Shown: one piece after another, positions 19,186 through 26,716 of the stretch
Layout: every line of letters starts with the position of its first letter
Numbering within the stretch: the first letter of the stretch is position 1
Origin: Mucidula mucida
Lineage: Eukaryota > Basidiomycota > Agaricomycetes > Agaricales > Physalacriaceae
Reading direction: 5' to 3'
Assembly: GCA_015501055.1 (NCBI GenBank)
Contig: JADNYV010000467.1
Location: 1 to 26,716 of the forward strand
DNA: 26,716 nucleotides
Position numbers and translations under genes: made by a program
Notes under the pieces: model-generated
What the model saw: only the letters and a program-made list of their open reading frames with translations
Databases searched by the model: none
What the model was told of the DNA's origin: nothing

Positions 19186-20804
19186 CCTTTTTCTTTGTTT
19201 TCTAATGCTTTTTGTACGTATCTGTCTTTGTTTCCTTTTCTTTGTTTGATTTTGTTAAGTAATTCGTCCTCCGGTGTATCTACTGTATGTAAAGAAAATT
19301 GAATTTGTGAAATAAAAAACTCCGGCTTGAGCAAAACAACATTTTCGTTATCTTTTTCCCCCTTCTCAAGGCCTGTCATCCTTGACAAGGCATCAGCTTT
19401 CCCCATCGTCTTGCCCGGCTTGTGAATCATCTGTATGTCATATTCCGCTAACTCCATAACCTATCTCGCCTGCCTCCAATTCAACTTCTGTGGCTTCCGG
19501 AAGTACTGGAGGTTTTGATGATCGGTAAACACCTCCACCGTTTCCTTTGCTCCAAGGAGATATTGTCTCCAGTCATCAATCGAGTCCATAATAGCCATCA
19601 TTTCTTTGTCGTAGATCTCATAATTGCGCTCTACTTCGTTCAGCGCGCGAGACCGAAAGGCTACTGGTCTCCATTTTCGTCAACCAACTGGGAAAGAACC
19701 GCCCCGTTCGCATAGTTCGAGGAGTCTGCCTCAACTCAAAACTTGCCGTCGTTGCGTGGTACGATCAGAACGGGTTCTTCCGTCATCCTCCGCTTCAACT
19801 CCTCAAATGCCTCGTGCTGCTCCATGCCCCAAACCCACTCGCCCTTCCCGGTTAGCGATGTCAATGGCTTCGCTACTCCCGCAAATCCCCGGATAAAACG
19901 TCGGTAGAAGTTGCAGAAGCCCAGGAATGACTGTACTTCCTTCTTCTTCGTCGGCTCCTTCCATTCCTTCACTACGGCCACTTTTGCCGGATCCATCTTC
20001 ACCTCTCCTCCTCCAACAATAACTCCTAAGTAGTCTACAGTATGTGCCTCAAAACTACATTTCTCGGGTTTTAAATACAACTTATTTACTTGTAATATTT
20101 CTAATACTCGTCGTACGATATGCCTATGTTCTTCCAACTGTTCGTAAAGATAAGTATGTCATCCAAGTAAACTATAACATGTCCTTCATTGATCAGCTCC
20201 TTCAGAATGTGATTCATGAACGATTGGAATGTCGCCGGCGAGTTTGTAAGTCCGAAGAACATGACTGAGGGCTCGAACAGGCCTCGGTTTGTTCTAAACG
20301 CCGCTTTCCACTCATCACCTTCTTTGATCCGGATGTTATTGTAACCCCATCGGACATCCATCTTTGTGAAAACCTTTGCTCCCTTCAACTTATCGATAAG
20401 CTCCTGAATCAACGGCAAGGGATATCGGTTCTTGATTGTCATGTCGTTCAACTTCCGATAATCCTGTACTGGCCAAAGGCTTCCATCCTTCTTTTTGACA
20501 AAGAAGAAGGGTGATGCCATAGGTGAAATTGATGGCCGTATATGTCCCGTCCGTATGTTTTCTTCCAGAACTCATCTAACGCCTTCTGCTCGGATGGACT
20601 AAGGGGATAAACCTTGCAGTCAACCGGTTTGGAACCAGGCATAAGTTCTATCGCGTGATCCCAGGGTCTTCGCTCCGGTAGCTTGTCAAAGTCCGCCTTG
20701 CTAAATACATTGGAGAATTCCTCAATGTAAGGTGCAGCAGCGGATGAAGGCTGTTGTGATCTCAGCTTTTCACCGCTTTTGCATAGTTGTCCCAGTCCAT
20801 CCAA
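19041..20804 (-). pseudogene. Reverse transcriptase and RNase H of copy C
   Basis: This makes cDNA from the element RNA and removes the RNA strand. The order is a pre-RT region (SNVFSKADFDKLPERRPWDH, about 20690); RT fingers and palm ([20 protein letters not shown], about 20470-20510); [16 protein letters not shown] (about 20230); the catalytic VYLDDILIF box (about 20155-20175); the thumb (VDYLGVIVGGGEVKMDP); then RNase H (VEADSSNYANGAVLSQ at about 19700, and IHKPGKTMGKADALSR at about 19400). Breaks include a shift just after YLDD, a TGA before VEADSS (about 19735) and a TAG before VMELAEYD. The last 145 bp share the linker leading into integrase. Confidence 0.92.
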
Positions 20805-20859
20805 AACAACCGCTCTCCCTCCTCCAACTTCTCTTCTATGTCTTCTCCTTCATCTTCTG

Positions 20860-22514
20860 GCGAGTCATACTCGGGTAGGTACCGCACGGTCTGGGCATCG
20901 ATCAAAAGTCAATGTGGATTCTGTCCAGTTGATCGTGGGGTTGTGATATCATAGCCAATCTAGTCCCCAAAAAGATACTTGTTTTGCCGAGATTGGTGAC
21001 GGCCAACTCAATCTTTTCGGCGTGATCTCCGATCTTCATCCGGACCTCCACAAAACCTTTGATTGCTCCTCCCTTGTTTAGGGTTCCATCCGCATTGTAA
21101 CAGGGAGTTGACCGGTAACTCCTTGATCGGGAGTCCGTTCTTCTCGACGAATTCTTTATTGACACAAGAACCCGTTGCTCCACTGTCAAGAAGGGCACTT
21201 GTTTCCCATTCAGAGCCTGTGTGTACGCTCTCTATGATTACATAACCTGCCCCTTTGTTGCCCGGATGTACTTCCTCGACTTTTTCAACTCCGTCACAAC
21301 TTCCACCGCAGCTTCCTTTGTCAACGCTCTGATCGCCATCACTTCTCCTCCGTCGCTTCTCTTTCTCTCCGCTCCGGCATCTATGCTCTTAGAATTCCCA
21401 CTGCTCTCGACACGTCATCCTCTCTTAGCCGTTGTGCGATCCACTCGGGCGTATTTGGCTCAAATCTTTCTTTCGCAGGTTTTGGTGGTAAAGTCGTCGA
21501 TGATATTTTAGATGTTTCAGTACCCGTACTATAAATAGATTCTGCATCTGACGACCCTTTCCTTGATGACTGCTCCGGCAGGACTGCGTCTACTGCGGGA
21601 GCTTCGCAAAACCCAGCTCTTGGCCAACTTCTTCTTCTCCTCGTCGTTCATTTCGGTCCATAGACCCCGAATCGTCTGGGGTCGACCCTTCTTAGGACAG
21701 AACCTGCTGACATGGCCGTGTTCGCCACAGCTGAAGCAAAGTCCTCTTCGACATGCGTTGTCGATGTCCATTGGCCTGCCGGCTCCTCCATAGGTAACAC
21801 CGGTAGCATCTCGTCGTGTGATTGGCGTTGGAGGTGGGTTGTAGGATTAGCTCTCATGTAGCCACCTGCGGAGCTTGAGGCCGGGACTGCATGCCGGACC
21901 TCTTGCTCGCCGCCCGCCTTCTCCACAGCTGATCGATCTGAAGGATCTGTGCCTTCCAATCCTTGTACTTCTCTGGCAACCCGTCTCGGCTGCCATAGAT
22001 CTGGTCGATGATCTTCTCGTTGACATTGGTCTCGAGAAGTTGTACGACGAATGCGTCATCCTTTGAGTATCCTGCCTGAGTGAGCAGGACCTCAAACTTC
22101 TGGAAGAAGTCTTGAGCGGTGTCTTGCCCCTGGCGCAACCGCTCGATCTGGTCTTGCGCGTCTCGCGCGAGGTTGGAATCCACAAATCGCTCCTTCAAGT
22201 CTTCCTTGAACTCCGTCCAAGAGACTGTCCATTCCTCTTCTTCCTCATCGAAGTTCTGGTCCGAGTAGTTCTGGACCCATGCATCTACGTGATCTCCTCG
22301 GATGTAGGAGAGAACAACATCGATCCTTTCGGAGTCAGATGTGAGGTTGTTCTTCTTGTCACGGATGTATGTGAACATCGATCGCCACCAGCTCTTGTAC
22401 TTGGACTTGTCCCCGTCATAGTCGTAAGGCTTGTTGACAAGGGATCGGCCTTTGATTTGACATCGGCGTGATGAGCGGGTGTGTGGGAGCGGTTTCGGGT
22501 GCTTCGTTGGACAT
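20860..22514 (-). pseudogene. Gag and protease of copy C
   Basis: Gag builds the virus-like particle. The capsid-like part (about 21854-22378) contains MFTYIRDKKNNLTSDSE and FKEDLKERFVDSNLARDAQD. It is followed by a CCHC zinc knuckle CFSCGEHGHVSRFC (about 21725), then the aspartic protease with LLDSGATGSCVN (about 21165-21190). The first upstream ATG, at 22514, is not in frame with the capsid ORF, so either the true start is the MFTYIR codon (22378) or an indel separates them. Further breaks lie after PQVAT (about 21855), at a TAG near 21395 and in the protease tail near 20980. Confidence 0.88.
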
Positions 22515-23099
22515 GATGGATCGGGGTGATGGGATCGGAGAGTGAAAGGGTGAAAGTGGGGATATGGGTGATGCGGATTTGGATGAAACGGGTGAGGGAA
22601 TAGAGGTTTGGATGAATAGGGAGGATCGCCTAGATCTGAAATAGAATCCAGGACTTGGTAGGGTGGGGAATGATGATGTGTATCGTAAGGTAAGTAAAGT
22701 AGGTAGGTATCGTAACTGTCTACACTATTTTACCGACTACTGACTACGTATCTACGGAGCCCAAGAGCTCGTCACAAGTTCGCAATTGCCCAGCCGACGT
22801 CCCTCTGGTGTGAGGTAAGCCGAAGTTTTCCTGGGAACGGGGGTTGACCCGTAAACAGCGCCCACTGAAGTGCAACTGCCAAAAGTTCGTTCTCGTGAGA
22901 GCGGCTACTTCCAGCACCCGAGGCAGTTATCTCTAACTGTTAGCCGGCGCTACTGGGACCAATACACACGTATGCGGACGTGCGCTGGAATTAGGAATCC
23001 GTCGATCTGTAAACAGGGAAAGGGAATAGGGGAATGTGCGATGATCAAACAGCGAAGTGCTGATCGACGATCAGGGATGTGTGGTAGGTGGTAGAAAGT

Positions 23100-23110
23100 A
23101 GTTCCGATCT
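23100..23110 (-). promoter_or_regulatory. Self-priming primer-binding site, copy C
   Basis: On the coding (minus) strand this is AGATCGGAACT, two bases inside the 5' LTR. It is exactly complementary to AGTTCCGATCT at 23217-23227 (minus strand), the predicted first 11 nt of the transcript. The arrangement is the same as in copy D. Confidence 0.82.
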
Positions 23111-23112
23111 TC

Positions 23113-23590
23113 TGTTAGCGACTGACTAAGCCACGAGACTCAACCAGGTACCACAGCAAGAACTAAGGAAGAAAGTGTTCCGTTCGTAAGACTAGGCTAG
23201 GCCAGGTGTATAAACGAGATCGGAACTAAAGTACAATGATACTACACTACTGCTTATATACTAGTAAGTCTGTGTTTGAAGCTCCTTGTCCATACGCGTT
23301 TCCACTAGGGATGCTCCACGCCCTTGACCCAGTGTTGTATGCTACTAGTCCGTGAAACCATTAAATACGAGTGGTGACTGCATGTAAGTAATAATACTGA
23401 AACGACCATGTGTGCTACGAGTGTCGGCGGTGTGTATACAATAGGGAGTCCATGAGGTATCGGCATGTATGATGTCATCCATGTGTTGGGTGTGTCCGAC
23501 ATGAGTACGGCTTCGGTAATGAAAAGGAGTATGATCGGTGACGAAACAGATGATGAAACAGTCCGTTGGTTGATAAGACAAGGCCCCCGA
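23113..23590 (-). repeat. 5' LTR of copy C, truncated at its outer end
   Basis: The sequence starts TGTTAGCGACTG at 23113 and matches the 3' LTR up to GACAAGGCCCCCGA at 23590, but the last part of about 47 bp (ending in TCATAACA in the complete LTR) is missing. The next base is the first base of copy D's LTR. The TATA box is at 23254-23260 on the minus strand. Confidence 0.92.
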
Positions 23591-24115
23591 TGTTATGAAT
23601 CGCCATATTTTCACATTTTCACATCTTATCATATCTTATCGGGGCCTTGTCTTATCAACCAACGGACGTTTCATCATCTGTTTCGTCACCGATCATACCC
23701 TTTTCATTACCGAAGCCGTACTCATGTCGGACACACGCCCAACACATGGATGACATCATACATGCCGATACCTCATGGACTCCCTATTGTATACACACCG
23801 CCGACACTCGTAGCACACATGGTCGTTTCAGTATTATTACTTACATGCAGTCACCACTCGTATTTAATGGTTTCACGGACTAGTAGCATACAACACTGGG
23901 TCAAGGGCGTGGAGCATCCCTAGTGGAAACGCGTATGGACAAGGAGTTCAAACACAGACTTACTAGTATATAAGCAGTAGTGTAGTATCATTGTACTTTA
24001 GTTCCGATCTCGTTTATACACCTGGCCTAGCCTAGTCTTACGAACGCGAACACTTTCTTCCTTAGTTCTTGCTGTGGTACCTGGTTGAGTCTCGTGGCTT
24101 AGTCAGTCGCTAACA
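23591..24115 (+). repeat. 5' LTR of copy D
   Basis: The complete 525-bp LTR runs from TGTTATGAATCG to CGCTAACA. The five bases before it, CCCGA (23586-23590), belong to copy C's LTR and are the predicted left target duplication if D inserted there. Confidence 0.94.
23967..24010 (+). promoter_or_regulatory. LTR core promoter and predicted transcript start
   Basis: The TATA box TATATAA is at 23967-23973. A transcript beginning at A24000 would start AGTTCCGATCT, 33 bases downstream of the first T of the TATA box, a normal spacing. Those same 11 bases are the perfect complement of the PBS at 24118-24128, so promoter geometry and self-priming point to the same start site. Confidence 0.72.
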
Positions 24116-24117
24116 GA

Positions 24118-24128
24118 AGATCGGAACT
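24118..24128 (+). promoter_or_regulatory. Self-priming primer-binding site, copy D
   Basis: AGATCGGAACT lies two bases after the LTR. It pairs over 11 bp, 12 with the adjoining T:A, with AGTTCCGATCT at 24000-24010. Tf1 of fission yeast and related elements prime minus-strand cDNA from the 5' end of their own RNA at this position instead of from a tRNA. Confidence 0.83.
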
Positions 24129-24713
24129 ACTTTCTACCACCTACCACACATCCCTGATCGTCGATCAGCACTTCGCTGTTTGATCATCGCACATTCCCCT
24201 ATTCCCTTTCCTGTTTACAGATCGACGGATTCCTAATTCCAGCGCACGTCCGCATACGTGTGTATTGGTCCCAGTAGCGCCGGCTAACAGTTAGAGATAA
24301 CTGCCTCGGGTGCTGGAAGTAGCCGCTCTCACGAGAACGAACTTTTGGCAGTTGCACTTCAGTGGGCGCTGTTTACGGGTCAACCCCCGTTCCCAGGAAA
24401 ACTTCGGCTTACCTCACACCAGAGGGACGTCGGCTGGGCAATTGCGAACTTGTGACGAGCTCTTGGGCTCCGTAGATACGTAGTCAGTAGTCGGTAAAAT
24501 AGTGTAGACAGTTACGATACCTACCTACTTTACTTACCTTACGATACACATCATCATTCCCCACCCTACCAAGTCCTGGATTCTATTTCAGATCTAGGCG
24601 ATCCCTCCCTATTCATCCAAACCTCTATTCCCTCACCCGTTTCATCCAAATCCGCATCACCCATATCCCCACTTTCACCCTTTCACTCTCCGATCCCATC
24701 ACCCCGATCCATC

Positions 24714-25638
24714 ATGTCCAACGAAGCACCCGAAACCGCTCCTCACACACCCGCTCATCACGCCGATGTCAAATCAAAGGCCGATCCCTTGTCAACAAGC
24801 CTTACGACTATGACGGGGACAAGTCCAAGTACAAGAGCTGGTGGCGATCGATGTTCACATACATCCGTGACAAGAAGAACAACCTCACATCTGACTCCGA
24901 AAGGATCGATGTTGTTCTCTCCTACATCCGAGGAGATCACGTAGATGCATGGGTCCAGAACTACTCGGACCAGAACTTCGATGAGGAAGAAGAGGAATGG
25001 ACAGTCTCTTGGACGGAGTTCAAGGAAGACTTGAAGGAGCGATTTGTGGATTCCAACCTCGCGCGAGACGCGCAAGACCAGATCGAGCGGTTGCGCCAGG
25101 GGCAAGACACCGCTCAAGACTTCTTCCAGAAGTTGAGGTCCTGCTCACTCAGGCAGGATACTCAAAGGATGACGCATTCGTCGTACGACTTCTCGAGACC
25201 AATGTCAACGAGAAGATCATCGACCAGATCTATGGCAGCCGAGACGGGTTGCCAGAGAAGTACAAGGATTGGAAGGCACAGATCCTTCAGATCGATCAGC
25301 TGTGGAGAAGGCGGGCGGCGAGCAAGAGGTCCGGCATGCAGTCCCGGCCCAAGCTCCGCAGGTGGCTACATCGAGAGCAATCCTACAACCCACCTCCAAC
25401 GCCGATCACACGACGAGATGCTACCGGTGTTACCTATGGAGGAGCCGGCAGGCCGATGGACATCGACAACGCACGTCGAAGAGGACTTTGCTTCAGCTGT
25501 GGCGAACACGGCCATGTCAGCAGGTTCTGTCCGAAGAAGGGTCGACCCCAGACGATTCGGGGTTTATGGACCGAGATGAATGACGAGGAGAAGAAGAAGC
25601 TGGCCGAAGAGTTGGGTTTTGCGAAGCTCCCGCAGTAG
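24714..25638 (+). pseudogene. Gag of copy D
   Basis: The first ATG is at 24714, but the conserved capsid frame starts at MFTYIRDKKNN (24851), in another frame, as in copy C. The capsid part is open to about 25134, where one T is missing from a run present in copy C (FFQK then a shift). It continues in the next frame with EVLLTQAGYSKDDAF and the CCHC knuckle CFSCGEHGHVSRFC (about 25490-25532), ending AKLPQ-stop at 25638. The protein would form the particle and bind the RNA. With this shift, a full gag is not made. Confidence 0.9.
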
Positions 25639-25639
25639 A

Positions 25640-26384
25640 CGCAGTCCTGCCGGAGCAGTCATCAAGGAAAGGGTCGTCAGATGCAGAATCTATTTACAGT
25701 ACGGGTACTGAAACATCTAAAATATCATCGACGACTTTACCAACAAAACCTGCGAAAGAAAGATTTGAGCCAAATACGCCCGAGTGGATCGCACAACGGC
25801 TAAGAGAGGATGACGTGCGAGAGCAGTGGGAATTTTGAGGCATGGATGCCGGAGCGGAGAGAGAGAGAAGCGACGGAGGAGAAGGTGATGGCGATCAGAG
25901 CGTTGACAAAGGAAGCTGCGGTGGAAGTTGTGACGGAGTTGAAAAAGTCGAGGAAGTACATCCGGGGAACAAAGGGGCAGGACATGAAACTCCGAGTAAC
26001 CATAGAGAGCGTACACACAGGCTCTGAATGGGAAACGAGTGCCCTTCTTGACAGTGGAGCAACGGGTTCTTGTGTCAATAAAGAATTCGTCGAGAAGAAC
26101 GGACTCCCGATCAAGGAGTTACCGGTCAAGCTCCCTGTTACAATGCGGATGGAACCCTAAACGAGGGAGGAGCAATCAAGGTTTTGTGGAGGTCCGGATG
26201 AAGATCGGAGATCACGCCGAAAAGATTGAGTTGGCCGTCACCAATCTCGGCAAAACAAGTATCTTTTTGGGGCTAGATTGGCTACGATATCACAACCCCA
26301 CGATCAACTGGACGGAATCCACATTGACTTTTGATCGATGCCCAGACCGCTGCGGCTATCTACCCGAGTACGACTCACCGGAAG
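25640..26384 (+). pseudogene. Protease region of copy D
   Basis: After gag, a short spacer (about 25640-25840) leads to a helical stretch EATEEKVMAIRALTKEAAVE and then the aspartic protease with ALLDSGATGSCVNKEF (about 26038-26085), whose DSG is the catalytic triplet. Later conserved parts are KIELAVTNLGKTSIFLGLDW (about 26225-26280). Comparison with copy C suggests that gag and protease were one continuous frame originally, as in Tf1; indels near 25820-25850 and 26150 break it here. Confidence 0.85.
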
Positions 26385-26716
26385 ATGAAGGAGTTGTACC
26401 GGTTGTTGGGCATACAAGGAAACTTTACAACGGCGTATCATCCACAGGCAAATGGGCAGACGGAACGGCTGAACCAAGAGATAGAACATTTCTTACGGTT
26501 ATTTGTCAACTACCATCAGAACGACTGGCACGAATGGCTACCCTCTGCTGAATTCGTTTACAACGATCGAGTTCACTTGGCAACCAAAGTCACTCTGTTC
26601 TTCGCAGACATGGGCAGACATCCCTACAAAGGCACCGCTCCGAAAACGGCATCGAGAAATGAGACTGCGCAGAGTTTGCCGACGGCATGAGGAAGACATG
26701 GATGAAGTGGGGTCAG
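26385..26716 (+). pseudogene. Integrase fragment of copy D after internal deletion
   Basis: The reading frame resumes with MKELYRLLGIQGNFTTAYHP, then GQTERLNQEIEHF (the integrase Glu box) and FVYNDRVHLATKV. The region before the catalytic Glu, including the first two Asp residues, is deleted. The last bases run into the segment with which the window begins. Confidence 0.92.

Larger units (their letters stand above)
17141..23590 (-). mobile_element. Ty3/Gypsy chromovirus copy C, nearly full length
   Basis: This 6.45-kb element is transcribed right to left: 5' LTR (23113-23590, lacking its outermost part of about 47 bp), self-priming PBS (23100-23110), leader, gag, protease, reverse transcriptase, RNase H, integrase with chromodomain, polypurine tract (17669-17681) and 3' LTR (17141-17668). 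All domains of an autonomous chromovirus are present but interrupted by stops and shifts. It sits in a BTB paralogue at 17140. Its 5' LTR is abutted by the LTR of copy D, which points away from it. It serves here as the reference for reading A, B and D. Confidence 0.93.
20845..26393. repeat. Large near-perfect palindrome of copies C and D
   Basis: The left arm, about 20845-23590, is the inverted copy of the right arm, about 23637-26393, around a spacer of about 46 bp at 23591-23636. Each arm is about 2.75 kb and holds LTR, leader, gag and protease. The leaders (22515-23112 and 24116-24713) are the same length and almost identical. The arms differ by scattered substitutions and single-base indels, for example an extra T in copy C gag near 22098. 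The palindrome arises because two copies of one element lie head to head. Confidence 0.92.
23591..26716 (+). mobile_element. Ty3/Gypsy chromovirus copy D, internally deleted, 3' end off window
   Basis: Copy D has a complete 5' LTR (23591-24115), PBS (24118-24128), leader, gag and protease. It then jumps at 26385-26393 directly into the integrase core, lacking about 2.18 kb that copy C has between 18673 and 20853. The window ends inside the integrase. It cannot be autonomous without reverse transcriptase, but it keeps the cis sequences (LTR, PBS, leader) needed to be copied in trans. Confidence 0.92.

Noticed and set aside
24116..24140. tRNA-primed PBS directly after the LTR
   Set aside because: The sequence does not resemble a tRNA 3' end complement (no TGG start), whereas it pairs exactly with the element's own predicted 5' end.
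25800..25860. Programmed frameshift between gag and pol
   Set aside because: Copies C and D break at different bases here, and a continuous frame is inferred once their independent indels are considered.
1..26716. Circular molecule, because both ends share a segment
   Set aside because: The overlapping segments differ at several bases and belong to a multi-copy element, so repeat-induced contig ends explain it better.

Overview
The window reads as nuclear DNA of a basidiomycete fungus, probably an agaricomycete. Host genes carry many introns of about 40-55 bp, there is a cluster of BTB/POZ genes and relics, and the repeats are dominated by one family of chromodomain Ty3/Gypsy LTR retrotransposons (chromoviruses). 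No bacterial-type operon, CRISPR array, rRNA or tRNA gene was seen. The species is not identified.

Layout. 1-1250: 3' end of chromovirus copy A (integrase C-terminus, chromodomain, 3' LTR), abutting copy B at 1251. 1251-4093: copy B (end of RNase H, integrase, chromodomain, LTR), which carries a 466-bp hAT-like MITE with an 8-bp target duplication. 4094-5809: non-genic DNA with a second, 724-bp terminal-inverted-repeat element and a perfect 24-bp hairpin inside it. 5810-7765 (minus): amidase-signature gene, full length but broken by several indels. 8720-9498 (minus): intact four-exon 2-Cys peroxiredoxin. 9829-11779 (minus): nine-exon gene joining an N-terminal PX (phosphoinositide-binding) domain to a GH18 chitinase domain, with one apparent single-base deletion in the PX part. 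12610-13581 (minus): BTB/POZ protein. 14095-14338: TA-flanked MITE. 14459-14977 (minus): decayed BTB paralogue. 17045-17140 (plus): first 32 codons of another BTB paralogue, cut by a retrotransposon. 17141-23590 (minus): chromovirus copy C, nearly full length but with stops and frameshifts. 23591-26716 (plus): copy D, head to head with C, missing reverse transcriptase and RNase H, and running off the window.

The retroelements carry a recognisable chain of parts: LTRs bounded by TGTTA/TAACA, a TATA box, a primer-binding site complementary to the predicted start of the element's own transcript (Tf1-type self-priming), a CCHC gag, a DSGA protease, a YLDD reverse transcriptase, an HHCC/DDE integrase and a C-terminal chromodomain. 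Every copy is defective in the part visible. The host island at 5.8-13.6 kb is a conventional gene stretch, and its most unusual gene is the PX-GH18 fusion. Both window ends fall in the same integrase segment of different copies, which looks like an assembly contig that ended in repeats.
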